Below, one piece after another: positions 33,101 to 40,337 of a stretch of 40,337 nucleotides of DNA. Source of the stretch: an uncultured Ruminococcus sp. (GTDB taxonomy: Bacteria > Bacillota > Clostridia > Oscillospirales > Acutalibacteraceae); assembly GCA_944415425.1 (NCBI GenBank), contig CALYBP010000013.1, positions 1-40,337 on the forward strand, written 5' to 3'. The notes under the pieces are model-generated. The model searched no databases. It was not told the DNA's origin and saw nothing but the letters and a program-made list of their open reading frames with translations. The first letter of the stretch is position 1. Every line of letters starts with the position of its first letter. The translations under genes and the position numbers were made by a program.

Positions 33101-34165
33101 TTTGTCAATTTCATCAAGCTGAGTTTTAAGCTGATTGTATTCGCCGCTTTCGGGATCAAGTCCGTCAAGCCTTGTGATAATATTGTTATAATCACTTAAA
33201 ACGGGGGAAAGCTCTGAAATCAGCGCATTTAATTCGTCTTTTTGCGACAAAAGCCCCGTGTAGGACGATTTTATTGTCAACAGCGCCTTATAGGCTGTTT
33301 CAAGAGTTTGTTTTGTTTGGGTAAGCGATGCTTTTTGGTCAAGAAGCTGCATTTTTGCCGACAAAAGCTGTGTCTTTCCGCTTTCGGTCTCTTTATGAGC
33401 TTGTTCAAGCTGTACTGCAACGGCGTCCTGCTGAGCGTTGATTTGCTCAATCGAATCAGTAATCGTTTGTTTGCCGCTCTCCGCCTTGCTTATATTATCA
33501 TCAATTTCCTTTTTTGCCTGTTCGAGTTTTTCCTCTGCGTCTGCAAACTGCTCATCGAGTGCCAAGGAGATTTTTTCGTTTAACTCGTCAATCTTTTTTT
33601 GAGAAATAACGACCTGTTCCTCTTCCGTTACGATTCCTTTGTCGGAAACCGAGGCTACTCCGTCAATCCCCTCAAGCTTGTTTAAAAGATCTTCGCTTAC
33701 ATAATCGGAAAGCTCGATTCTTTCCATTTCGTCATGTTCAACCGCAACCATTGCGACAGGCAGCATGTTGGGGTTGACCTTTATAAGATAGGGAGTACCT
33801 ACTCCGTCAGGCCATGAATCCGAAACAGTATCAAGGCTTGAGCGCATATCAACCGTTGCTGTATCCATATTTGTGCCGTCCTCAAACTCTATTATGAGCA
33901 TTGAGTAATTTTCGGCTGAGCTTGACGTAATTGTTTTTACACCGTCAATAGTGTATATGGATTGTTCAAGCGGTTTTGTTACCGTAGACTCAACCGTTTC
34001 CGGAGTTTGGCCTCCGTAGCTTGTCATAATCATTGCGTATGGAAAATCCATATTCGGCAAAAGGTCGGGGGTCATTTTAAAATACGACACAATTCCCAAA
34101 ACCATAACGATGATAACACATACGAAAACGGTCATCGGTTTTTTTACACTGAATTTTGATAGCAT
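30128..34165 (-). CDS. RND-family efflux transporter with a large coiled-coil insertion
   Basis: Proton-driven membrane exporter of the HAE1/SwrC type, 1345 residues. The N-terminal TM1 is at about residues 10-30. The porter domain follows, and TM4 contains GMLVDNSVVVIEN with the proton-relay Asp712. A second half repeats the fold (TM7 at about residues 855-875) and ends with IVNNGIVLID. Residues about 192-504 are an extra helical, Gln/Lys/Ser/Asp-rich coiled-coil segment placed where AcrB has the N-terminal docking subdomain; this accounts for the length excess over roughly 1040-residue relatives. No membrane fusion protein or outer membrane gene is nearby. The ribosome binding site is AGGAG. 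Substrate unknown. Confidence 0.9.
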   Translation of the reverse strand: MLSKFSVKKPMTVFVCVIIVMVLGIVSYFKMTPDLLPNMDFPYAMIMTSYGGQTPETVESTVTKPLEQSIYTIDGVKTITSSSAENYSMLIIEFEDGTNMDTATVDMRSSLDTVSDSWPDGVGTPYLIKVNPNMLPVAMVAVEHDEMERIELSDYVSEDLLNKLEGIDGVASVSDKGIVTEEEQVVISQKKIDELNEKISLALDEQFADAEEKLEQAKKEIDDNISKAESGKQTITDSIEQINAQQDAVAVQLEQAHKETESGKTQLLSAKMQLLDQKASLTQTKQTLETAYKALLTIKSSYTGLLSQKDELNALISELSPVLSDYNNIITRLDGLDPESGEYNQLKTQLDEIDKKLQSYNIAKEDLPSAIKSADDSLLSVDSSITQLDGTLNQFGTDTANLDSFLNQISDKISLINDGISQLDIAINGLDDKSVTVDSALATISKQQSSSDFKMSSALITLTSKQSEVNSAITQLNSAKSEMETSIDTLKKQKDEAKDKADASNTVTLDTVSSILTAQNFSMPAGYVTDDDNNKYMVRVGDKVKNEQSLKDLALFDTKIDGIGVVTLKDVADVFMSDNSDDIYAKINGNQGVVLSFSKQSDIATSTVCDNINEMLDSLSNETKGLHFTTLYSQGDYIAVVINSVLQNLLMGAVLSIIILLLFLRDIKPTAIVACSIPISVIFAMVLMYFSNVTLNMLSMSGLAIGVGMLVDNSVVVIENIYRLRGLGYSAIRASLYGAKQVAAAITSSTLTTICVFLPIVFVEGITRQIFVDMALTIAYSLIASLIVALTLVPAMGQRMLRKIKPQKDPESSRIIKGYEKSLRFVLRHKVISVTAVIVLLFASVFGALARGFSFMPDMSSTEIQISVTLDDNATLEETISAAEQVNEVLGKYDQFETIGVMTGGATSLMGLSASDSSAETGSVTAYGVLKSEYTKSSDEICKSLSSDLEKVDGEVSVSGGSSGSMTTLLGDGSVQITLYGDELDVLKKTAEDMAKKLEGVDGIETVDNGIGATSPEIKVSVDKQKAAQKGLTVAQVYQQVASAISDEKTSTTLTSDGGSDINVVIVRDEAQKISYDKIGEISISYTDNEGKSKTTSLSSVADISDSETLDVIARQDQKRYLVISGTVKEGHTLTEVSDKAQDLFENYNLPNGCSIEFTGSNESTMESISQLMLMLLLGIVLIYLIMVAQFQSLKSPFIIMFTIPLAFTGGFLALIITGFDVSVVSLVGFIMLCGIIVNNGIVLIDCINQLRTAGKERVEAIVEAGKTRMRPILITALTTILGLSVMALGIGTGAEMMQPLAIVCIGGLTYATFMTLYIIPAIYDAFNKKNPRIVEESDLSPIDE

Positions 34166-34216
34166 TATATATAGCTCCTATAAATATATTTATGAAGTTT
34201 TTCGGACAAAACCATT

Positions 34217-35824
34217 CTAAATTAAATCTGCATTTTCCGCATAGTTTCTTGACGCCGCCTCTGCAAGTGCGATAAAAATAATAAACAGCGGGGTTGTAAT
34301 AGGCTGAGCAATATTTACAACAGCCTGAACCGAATAGCATATAACAGCTGAAGCGCAGACAATCGAAAACGGATTGTACAATGATTTTTTAACAGCTGTC
34401 GTTATCGTTCCCGCAATAATTGCAGCATAAGAGGCAAGACCTGTTATTCCTACTGTGATAAGATAGTTTATGTATTCGTTATGAGCCGCATTCGTAGAGG
34501 AATCGCCGTAATTGCGCAGCTCAGCAAAATACGGTCTGAACGGATAGAAAAATGTGTCGGGACCTGTTCCGAACAACTTGTCAAATAAATTAAAATCCTT
34601 AAAAATATCAAATGATTTTATCCACATAAAGCCCCTGTGAGTTCCCCATTTTTCGTTAAATCTCAAAACGGTTTCAAGTCCGCCGAGGTCTGTTTGAGTA
34701 TCAAAAGCACTAAAGTAAATCACAACCGCCGCTATTGACAGAGCCAATAGCACAAACAGCGCTCCGAGTGTTATCGGAACAGCTTTTGAAAGCGTTAAAC
34801 CGGGATTTGTTATGTCGATAAAGTACAAAACAGCCGTAATAACAGCCGCACCCACGAGCAAAAGGTAACCGATATTTGACTCTACAAAAATTTTTTGAAA
34901 CTCATCAAATCCTTTTGTCTTAAGGCCGAAAGACGAGGTCATAAGCATAGAAAAGAAATAGAGCAGCTTTGATGCGGCAAGCATTACGGTAATACAAAGG
35001 AAATACCTTTTAAGCCTGTAAATTTTTCTTGAGTACCACACAAGCATTACGGCAATGAAAACGCCTATTCCCAAAATACCCGAATCACTATCGGCGGTCA
35101 TCAGCGCAGTAAAGCCGAGTGCCGAGGCCGCAAGGTAGATTATTCTGAACACCGTATTTTTTGTATGAACCGACATTGTTACCGTGACGGGCAGCATAAC
35201 GCAAATGAAGCTTGACAACAGATTTTTGTTTCCTATGGTAGATGTGAAATTTTCAATATCGGCGGAAGAAAGCTGTGCGTACATTCCGAGTGGGTCTATA
35301 TAATGAAAATTAAGCACGGAAAGCAGATAAACAACGGCTGAGCCTGCCGCAAGTGCTGCAAAAACATACTCCATATAGTAATAACAGCGTGTTATCACAA
35401 AATAAATTACCACATAAAAAATCATAAGAATAAGACCGTTGTTTCTTCCTTTCGGAGCACCGAATAATGCGTCGCTGGTGTAACTCGAAAAAGCCGTTGA
35501 TATAATGCATACGGCAATAAACGCAAGTACGGCATAATCGGTAAAACTCAGCTTTCCTATGACTTTTTTAAATTCGCTTTCGGTATCGGACCGTTTTTCG
35601 GAATCAGAAAACGCAGAATAAAAAATCATAGCCGATACACCGATAATTATAACACCCGTAAGGGCAATAAATAAATAAAATTTGTCGTGCCGAATGTTAA
35701 AATAGGCGTTTGTCGCAAAAAGCGGAAACACCGTGAACATCAACATCAGATAGTAATTTACAAGTGCGTTTTTCGTGTTGTAACTGCGTTTAAGCTTTTT
35801 GCCGTCCTGCTGAATTTTAGCCAT
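34217..35824 (-). CDS. O-antigen ligase/polymerase-like membrane protein (Wzy_C family)
   Basis: A 535-residue protein with about 11-12 hydrophobic segments and a large extracytoplasmic loop at about residues 365-450. In and after the loop come WGTHRGFMWIKSFDIF, LFGTGPDTFFYPFRPYF and NAAHNEYINYLITVGITGLA, the pattern of Wzy_C/WaaL proteins that polymerise or transfer undecaprenyl-linked glycans. In a Gram-positive cell the product could be capsule, wall glycan or glycoprotein. No glycosyltransferase cluster surrounds it. It lies 51 bases upstream of the RND gene on the same strand. Confidence 0.85.
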   Translation of the reverse strand: MAKIQQDGKKLKRSYNTKNALVNYYLMLMFTVFPLFATNAYFNIRHDKFYLFIALTGVIIIGVSAMIFYSAFSDSEKRSDTESEFKKVIGKLSFTDYAVLAFIAVCIISTAFSSYTSDALFGAPKGRNNGLILMIFYVVIYFVITRCYYYMEYVFAALAAGSAVVYLLSVLNFHYIDPLGMYAQLSSADIENFTSTIGNKNLLSSFICVMLPVTVTMSVHTKNTVFRIIYLAASALGFTALMTADSDSGILGIGVFIAVMLVWYSRKIYRLKRYFLCITVMLAASKLLYFFSMLMTSSFGLKTKGFDEFQKIFVESNIGYLLLVGAAVITAVLYFIDITNPGLTLSKAVPITLGALFVLLALSIAAVVIYFSAFDTQTDLGGLETVLRFNEKWGTHRGFMWIKSFDIFKDFNLFDKLFGTGPDTFFYPFRPYFAELRNYGDSSTNAAHNEYINYLITVGITGLASYAAIIAGTITTAVKKSLYNPFSIVCASAVICYSVQAVVNIAQPITTPLFIIFIALAEAASRNYAENADLI

Positions 35825-35985
35825 ATTTTATGTTCATCTCCCTGTAAGTGTATTAAGGCGATTTTAGCTGTTGAGGTAAATTTAAAGCCATAAATAAAAA
35901 GCAAATAAAACAGCTTTGCAAATTCTAATTGTATGTGAAACCGCAAATAAAATAACAGCAGTTTTCTTTGGTATCACAAGTAAAT

Positions 35986-36014
35986 ATTTTATACTTGAAA
36001 TTGATATATGTCAA
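35986..36014 (-). promoter_or_regulatory. Probable promoter of the O-antigen ligase-like/RND/ybjQ unit
   Basis: On the minus strand a consensus TTGACA (36014-36009), 17 bases, then TAAAAT (35991-35986). The -35 sits in a small palindrome (ATTGA...TCAAT). It predicts a leader of about 155 bases. Elsewhere in 35825-36150 I see only A/T-rich sequence without a gene. Confidence 0.6.
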
Positions 36015-36152
36015 TTATAAAAGCGCAAACTTATACCTGAATATTTAATGAAAATCGAGTGTGAAATTTTAATACTTATGCGATTAAGATAAAAATATTT
36101 TATGATACGCCAACACTCTCAAACACATCACCGCGCTTGAATACACCTATAA

Positions 36153-36187
36153 TAAAAATCGGCTCAAGGCATATAGCGTTGAGCCGA
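36153..36187 (-). terminator. Terminator of the amino acid ABC transporter operon
   Basis: In the minus direction a 9-bp stem TCGGCTCAA/TTGAGCCGA (36187-36159) with an 11-base loop is followed by TTTTT. It starts 15 bases after the ATPase stop codon. Confidence 0.92.
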
Positions 36188-36201
36188 CACAGCATAAAAT
36201 A

Positions 36202-37011
36202 TTATTTTGAATATTGATTAAATCTTGATAAAAACGCTTTTGTCCTCGGATTCTGAGGATTTCCGATAACCTGTTCCGGGGTGCCCTCCTCGGCAATAAC
36301 GCCGTCAGCCATAAATATGATTTTATCCGCAACATCTCTTGCAAATTCAATCTCGTGCGTAACAACAATCATCGTGCTGTCCGAAGATTTAAGTCCTCTT
36401 ATTACATTCAGCACCTCTCCCGTTAGTTCGGGGTCAAGAGCCGATGTCGGTTCGTCAAAGCAAAGCACATCCGGGTTGAGCGCAAGCGCCCTTGCTATTG
36501 CGACACGCTGCTGCTGTCCTCCGCTGAGGTTGCACGGATAAGAATCCTTTTTTTCGGATAATCCGACCTTTTGCAGCAGTTTTTCGGCGTTTGCGTTTAT
36601 AAGCTCAAGTGCTTCTTTGTAGTTTTTAACTCCGCAAAAATCACCGCTGTTTTTAATTTGCTCTTTTGCAAGAAGTTTGGGCGCAAGCGTGATGTTTTCG
36701 ATAACTTTATACTGCGGAAAAAGGTTAAACGACTGAAACACAAGACCGAAATGCAGTCTGTTTTTTCTGATTTCGGCGTCCGAAATTTTTGACTTCCTTG
36801 CGCAGTCAAGCAATACGCTTTGGTTTACCGTGATTTTTCCGTGCTGCGGATACTCAAGAAAGTTAAGGCATCTCAAAAGCGTGGTTTTGCCTGATCCCGA
36901 AGAGCCTATTATAGCCAAAACCTCGCCTTTTTCAAGCGAAAAGCTGATGTCTTTAAGAACCTGTGTTTTGCCAAAGCTTTTTTTGATATTTTCTACCTTT
37001 AACAATGACAT
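36202..37011 (-). CDS. Polar amino acid ABC transporter ATP-binding protein (GlnQ/HisP type)
   Basis: Energises amino acid uptake at the inner membrane face. The 269 residues contain Walker A GSSGSGKT (36-43), Q-loop [10 protein letters not shown], signature [15 protein letters not shown] (162-176), Walker [13 protein letters not shown] (Asp186-Glu187) and the H-loop VVTHE. About 20 residues are inserted before the helical domain (near 117-138) compared with the usual length of about 245. It follows the permease by 12 bases. The amino acid type is not decided by sequence. Confidence 0.95.
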   Translation of the reverse strand: MSLLKVENIKKSFGKTQVLKDISFSLEKGEVLAIIGSSGSGKTTLLRCLNFLEYPQHGKITVNQSVLLDCARKSKISDAEIRKNRLHFGLVFQSFNLFPQYKVIENITLAPKLLAKEQIKNSGDFCGVKNYKEALELINANAEKLLQKVGLSEKKDSYPCNLSGGQQQRVAIARALALNPDVLCFDEPTSALDPELTGEVLNVIRGLKSSDSTMIVVTHEIEFARDVADKIIFMADGVIAEEGTPEQVIGNPQNPRTKAFLSRFNQYSK

Positions 37012-37023
37012 AGCTGCGCCTCC

Positions 37024-37674
37024 TTAACCCTTGTAATAATCGAGCTTTTTCTCAATAAACGAGAACAGAAGCGTAAGTATTCCGCAAAACGCAAGGAAAA
37101 ACAAAGCCGAGTAGAACAGGGGCCAAATAAGTCCCTCCATCGAAAAGTCCTTTGCGTTCATCAAAATTTCGGGAATCGCAATAACACTCGCAAGCGATGT
37201 GTCTTTAACAAGCGTTATGATTTCATTGCCGATAGGTGCGGTAATTCTCTTTATGACCTGCATAAGCACAACCTTAAAGAAAATCTGTGTTTTCTTCATA
37301 CCCAGCACCTGACCTGCCTCGTACTGTCCTCTCGGGATAGACTCTATTCCTCCGCGGTAAATCTCCGAAAAGTATGCCGCATAGTTGATAACAAAAGCAA
37401 TCAGAGCCGCCTGCATTCTCGGAAAGCTGAAGCTTCCGTTGGAAACAAGAGGAGGTATGTAAAATACCACAAAAAGCTGAAGCATCAAAGGTGTTCCTCT
37501 TATAATCCACACAAATGTTTTTGTAAGCCATTTAAGAGGTTTAAACTTTGTCATCGACCCCATCGACACAATAAGTCCGAGTGGCAGCGCAAGCAGGAGA
37601 GTTATCGCAAATATAAAGCAGTTTTCCCCAAAGCCCTTAAAAAGCTGCTGCGTGACATTTATAAATTGGTCCAT
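37024..37674 (-). CDS. Polar amino acid ABC transporter permease (HisM/GlnP type)
   Basis: The 216 residues include about five membrane segments and the EAA-like loop EAGQVLGMKKTQIFFKVVL at about residues 138-156, typical for His/Glu/polar amino acid permeases. The N-terminal sequence is followed by LLLALPLGLIVSMGS. A single permease gene suggests a homodimeric channel. It begins 34 bases after the binding protein stop. Confidence 0.94.
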   Translation of the reverse strand: MDQFINVTQQLFKGFGENCFIFAITLLLALPLGLIVSMGSMTKFKPLKWLTKTFVWIIRGTPLMLQLFVVFYIPPLVSNGSFSFPRMQAALIAFVINYAAYFSEIYRGGIESIPRGQYEAGQVLGMKKTQIFFKVVLMQVIKRITAPIGNEIITLVKDTSLASVIAIPEILMNAKDFSMEGLIWPLFYSALFFLAFCGILTLLFSFIEKKLDYYKG

Positions 37675-37708
37675 TTTTTCAAATCCGTTTCGTTGTTCGC
37701 TTATAAAA

Positions 37709-38515
37709 TTATTTTGCCTTTACAAGAAGCAAATCGGTAAGGTTGTATTTGTCTGCGATTTCCTCAAGCTTTCCGTCGTCTGCAACAGCCTGAATCGCCT
37801 CGTTTATTTTGCTGAGCGTTTCAGTATCGCTCTTTCTTACAGCGATTCCGTACTGCTCTTTTGCGAAGTCCTGACCCTCTACAACCTTGAGGTCTGCGTA
37901 ATCAGTTCCGTTTGCTATTGTGCCGATTGACATTACATAGTCGATAATCGCAATATCGGCAGTGCCCGACTTAACCTCAAGCAAAGCCTTTGCCTGTGAA
38001 TCCACCGAAACATAATTTGCTTCCTTAAAGAACTCGTTGCCTTTTGCGACATCTTCGCCGGCCGACTTCTTCTCGGCAACAACAGTTGCGCCCTTAACGG
38101 CTTCGGCAGACGTATACTTATCTGCGTTTTCGGCCTTTGTCACCATAACCTGCTTGTTTTCCATGTAGGGAGTGGAAATTCCCATGTTTTCTTTTCTTTC
38201 GTCGTTTATTGTAAGGCCGTTCCAAATACAGTCAATGGTTTTTGCGTTAAGCTCAACCTCTTTTGAATCCCAGTCGATTTTCTGGAAAGTAGCTTTAACG
38301 CCCAGCTCTTCGCAAACGCTCTGAGCAAACTCGGTTTCAAATCCCGTAAGCTCACCGTCGTCTCCCTTGTAGTTCATCGGCTCGAAATATGTAATACCGA
38401 TAACAAGCTCGCCCTTGTTTTTGATGTAGTCCCAATCGCTTGCCTCAGTACCGCAGCCCGCAAGAGATACGGCAGCCATTGCAACAGTAAGAAATGCAGC
38501 CAATAGTTTTTTCAT
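37709..38515 (-). CDS. Amino acid-binding lipoprotein (family 3 solute-binding protein)
   Basis: Captures an amino acid outside the cell for the adjacent transporter. I start it at the ATG at 38515, behind GGGGGA; an in-frame ATG 11 codons earlier would place a non-signal segment before a perfect lipoprotein signal. The 268 residues begin with a short signal and lipobox LAGC (Cys21). The mature part has the SBP_bac_3 features LVIGITYFEPMNY, GFETEFAQSVCEELG and an Arg near NDERKENM. Ligand unknown. Confidence 0.95.
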   Translation of the reverse strand: MKKLLAAFLTVAMAAVSLAGCGTEASDWDYIKNKGELVIGITYFEPMNYKGDDGELTGFETEFAQSVCEELGVKATFQKIDWDSKEVELNAKTIDCIWNGLTINDERKENMGISTPYMENKQVMVTKAENADKYTSAEAVKGATVVAEKKSAGEDVAKGNEFFKEANYVSVDSQAKALLEVKSGTADIAIIDYVMSIGTIANGTDYADLKVVEGQDFAKEQYGIAVRKSDTETLSKINEAIQAVADDGKLEEIADKYNLTDLLLVKAK

Positions 38516-38550
38516 AAAAATTCCCCCATAGTTTTTAATATGATACATAC

Positions 38551-38580
38551 ATTATAACATTAACATATTAGCAAAGTAAA
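38551..38580 (-). promoter_or_regulatory. Probable promoter of the amino acid ABC operon
   Basis: On the minus strand TTTACT (38580-38575), 18 bases, then a perfect TATAAT (38556-38551) preceded by TG one base upstream (extended -10). The leader is about 30 bases. Confidence 0.6.
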
Positions 38581-38631
38581 GTGTAATTTTTGTATAAAAA
38601 TTACTTTGATTTAAAAATATTTTGATTTTTA

Positions 38632-38661
38632 TTGCTTTATAATATTGCAGTATGTTAAAAT
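38632..38661 (+). promoter_or_regulatory. Candidate promoter of the alkaline phosphatase gene
   Basis: TTGCTT at 38632-38637, an 18-base spacer and TAAAAT at 38656-38661 with TG at 38653-38654. I did not see a convincing Pho box, so phosphate control cannot be claimed. Confidence 0.35.
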
Positions 38662-38700
38662 TAAGATAATTATTATATATACAAGGGAGAGAGTGATTAT

Positions 38701-39897
38701 ATGAAAAAAATAATTTCTTTAATGCTTGCTCTTTTAATGGCGGCATCATTTACAGCCTGTTCAGGTCAAAGCAGTTCGTCAGACGCATCATCTCAGACTT
38801 CTCAAACCGAGCAGACAGCAACCGAGCCGCAAAAAGAAGAGCTCAAGTGGGTCGATTATGCTCAGTACAGCCTTGATGAAGATGTACCCGTAAAAAATGT
38901 TATCCTTATGATAGGCGACGGTATGGGCAAAAATTTAATTGAAGCGTCCGAAATTGTCAAGGGCGACAAGCTTGTTATGAGCGGTATGCCCTACAAAACC
39001 ACGGTTACAACGTATTCGCAGTCGGTAACAGACGGGTACGAAACCTATACCGACAGCGCGGCAGCCGCAACCGCAATAAGCACGGGTGTAAAAACCTACA
39101 ACGGAAACGTAGGACTTGACCCCGACGGAAACGAGCTTGAAACAATATGCGAGTACGCCCAGTCATATGATATGGAAACGGGACTTGTTGTCCGCCAGGT
39201 AGTAAGCCACGCAACTCCCGCAGGAATGGTAGCTCACAACAGCTCAAGGGACAATTATCCTCAAATACTTCGTGAGATGATAAAGTCAAATGTAAATGTT
39301 ATGTTCGGCGGCGGCTCACAGTATTACCAGAATAAAAAGGTTCAGAATACAATAGATGAGTGCGGCTACAAGTATATTTCAAGCGGGGAAGAGCTTAATG
39401 CTCTCACAAAAGATGACGACAAGGTGCTCGGAATGTTTGCATATGACAATATGGGCGCTGCGGATATGTCGCCGTCCTTAAAGACGATGACTTCAAAGGC
39501 ACTTGAAATGCTTGACAACGACAACGGATTTTTCCTTATGGTTGAGGGCAGCAATATTGATACATACGAACACGAAAGCGATATGAAATCAACTCTTGAG
39601 CAAATGCAGAGCTTTGATCAGACGGTTGACTATGTCCTGAGCTGGGCAGAGGACAACCCGGGAACGCTTGTTATTGTAACGGCAGACCACGAAACAGGCG
39701 GCTTGGAGCTAAAGGACGGTATTACGGCTGACGAAATTAACGACAGCTGCTTTACATCTGACGGAAAACACACAAACGCCGATGTTTGGCTTATGGCAAG
39801 CGGAGCACAGTCCGCACAGCTTTGCGAAAAAGACGTGATTGACAACACCGATATTGCAAAATATATGCGCAAAGTCATTGCCGACGCCCGTGATTAA
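38701..39897 (+). CDS. Alkaline phosphatase lipoprotein (PhoA-type)
   Basis: Hydrolyses phosphate monoesters outside the cell to release inorganic phosphate. The 398 residues begin with a signal peptide ending in FTAC (probable lipid Cys20) and a Ser/Gln/Thr-rich linker to about residue 48. Metal and active-site motifs follow: LMIGDGMG (Asp73), TDSAAAATA with the nucleophile Ser119, EGSNIDTYEHE, ADHETGGLEL and the C-terminal KHTNADVWLMASG. All are in the order of E. coli PhoA-type enzymes. GGGAGAGAG precedes the ATG. A strong terminator follows. Confidence 0.95.
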   Translation: MKKIISLMLALLMAASFTACSGQSSSSDASSQTSQTEQTATEPQKEELKWVDYAQYSLDEDVPVKNVILMIGDGMGKNLIEASEIVKGDKLVMSGMPYKTTVTTYSQSVTDGYETYTDSAAAATAISTGVKTYNGNVGLDPDGNELETICEYAQSYDMETGLVVRQVVSHATPAGMVAHNSSRDNYPQILREMIKSNVNVMFGGGSQYYQNKKVQNTIDECGYKYISSGEELNALTKDDDKVLGMFAYDNMGAADMSPSLKTMTSKALEMLDNDNGFFLMVEGSNIDTYEHESDMKSTLEQMQSFDQTVDYVLSWAEDNPGTLVIVTADHETGGLELKDGITADEINDSCFTSDGKHTNADVWLMASGAQSAQLCEKDVIDNTDIAKYMRKVIADARD

Positions 39898-39920
39898 TTA
39901 AAATTGTTTTTTCTAAAAAT

Positions 39921-39960
39921 TAAAGGGTATTGCCGCGGATTTATACGGCAATACCCTTTA
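39921..39960. terminator. Bidirectional terminator after the alkaline phosphatase gene
   Basis: A 15-bp perfect stem (39921-39935 with 39946-39960) and a ten-base loop. TTTT follows on the plus side and a T-rich tract on the minus side. It serves the phosphatase and possibly the dockerin gene that ends 62 bases away. Confidence 0.92.
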
Positions 39961-40022
39961 TTTTGCTTATTATTTGATTCGTATGAATTTACTGACCTTT
40001 TAAAACGGTTCTTAATTTAATT

Positions 40023-40337
40023 TTATAAAAGCCCGACAAGCTTTTTTTGTATCATAGTTGCGTCGGCAATATTTATATTACCGTCACGGTTTATATCGGC
40101 AATTTCTGTCTGAGCGCTTGAAAAATCCGTTATACCTGCAAGATAGCTCTGTGTTTTTGTCGCGTCAGTAATCGACAGAACCCCATCGCTGTTGACATCA
40201 CCGTACAATTTGCCCTTTGCCACATTGATTTTTATTACATTGCTTTTTTGATAGCTGAATCGGTTGCAAGAGTCAACATAAACCTCGTAATAACCCTCAG
40301 GCAATCTTAACGAATACTCAGTCTGAGTTAAATTCCA
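40023..40337 (-). CDS. Dockerin-containing secreted protein, C-terminal fragment (5' part beyond window)
   Basis: The reading frame is open to the window edge, so only the last 104 residues are seen. The first about 45 residues (YSLRLPEGYYEVYVDS and so on) look like a beta-sandwich end of an unknown domain. The last 60 residues are a type I dockerin with two calcium loops at GDVNSDGVLS and ADINRDGNIN, ending in VGLL as the other dockerin protein ends in VGLS. The catalytic or binding part is not visible. It would attach to a cohesin scaffold outside the cell. Confidence 0.85.
   Translation of the reverse strand, partial: WNLTQTEYSLRLPEGYYEVYVDSCNRFSYQKSNVIKINVAKGKLYGDVNSDGVLSITDATKTQSYLAGITDFSSAQTEIADINRDGNINIADATMIQKKLVGLL

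Noticed and set aside
34077..34340. Minus-strand open frame between the RND and O-antigen-ligase-like genes
   Set aside because: Overlaps both genes in another frame and has no independent support.

Overview
The window looks like chromosome of an anaerobic, spore-forming Gram-positive Clostridia member. The closest feel is Ruminococcus/Oscillospiraceae, but the genus is an inference. Four things point there: type I dockerin modules on two proteins (cellulosome or amylosome style), a germination protease (gpr) with a sigma-G-like promoter, a complete V-type ATPase operon in the Enterococcus ntp order, and several TTG starts behind strong GGAGG ribosome binding sites. I see no tRNA, rRNA, CRISPR array, IS element or prophage gene. 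Most of the window reads as ordinary core genome.

Layout. 1-3154 (minus): a carbohydrate ABC transporter (binding lipoprotein, then two permeases, the last cut by the window edge), with a strong hairpin between the binding protein and the permeases. 3451-5246: a DUF624-like membrane protein and a convergent exported C39-like peptidase. 5247-5835: a 589-bp AT-rich region with an elaborate control region for murA. 5836-10687 (plus): murA, crcB/fluC, walJ(yycJ)-like, rlmH and rqcH, covering cell wall synthesis, fluoride export, ribosome modification and ribosome rescue. 10856-17528: gpr, a secreted papain-like protease with a dockerin, an orphan MreB-like protein, and the overlapping recD2-comF pair. 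17648-20143: an orphan F420 ligase-like protein, a small membrane protein, a DUF1540 protein and a DegV protein.

20299-28832 (minus) is a nine-gene V-type ATPase operon in the order F-I-K-E-C-G-A-B-D. Its proteolipid keeps the residues used for Na+ binding in Enterococcus hirae NtpK. 29227-29706 is a YbaK/EbsC-type tRNA editing protein. 29768-35824 (minus) is an O-antigen-ligase-like membrane protein, an unusually long RND transporter and a YbjQ protein. 36202-38515 (minus) is a polar amino acid ABC transporter. 38701-39897 is an alkaline phosphatase lipoprotein. 40023-40337 is the C-terminal end of another dockerin protein cut by the window edge.

Most convergent gene ends are separated by clear rho-independent, usually bidirectional terminators. 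The items most worth following up are the RND pump with about 310 coiled-coil residues inserted at its docking region and no adaptor gene nearby, the dockerin-tagged cysteine protease, and the palindrome plus 11-bp direct repeats in front of murA.
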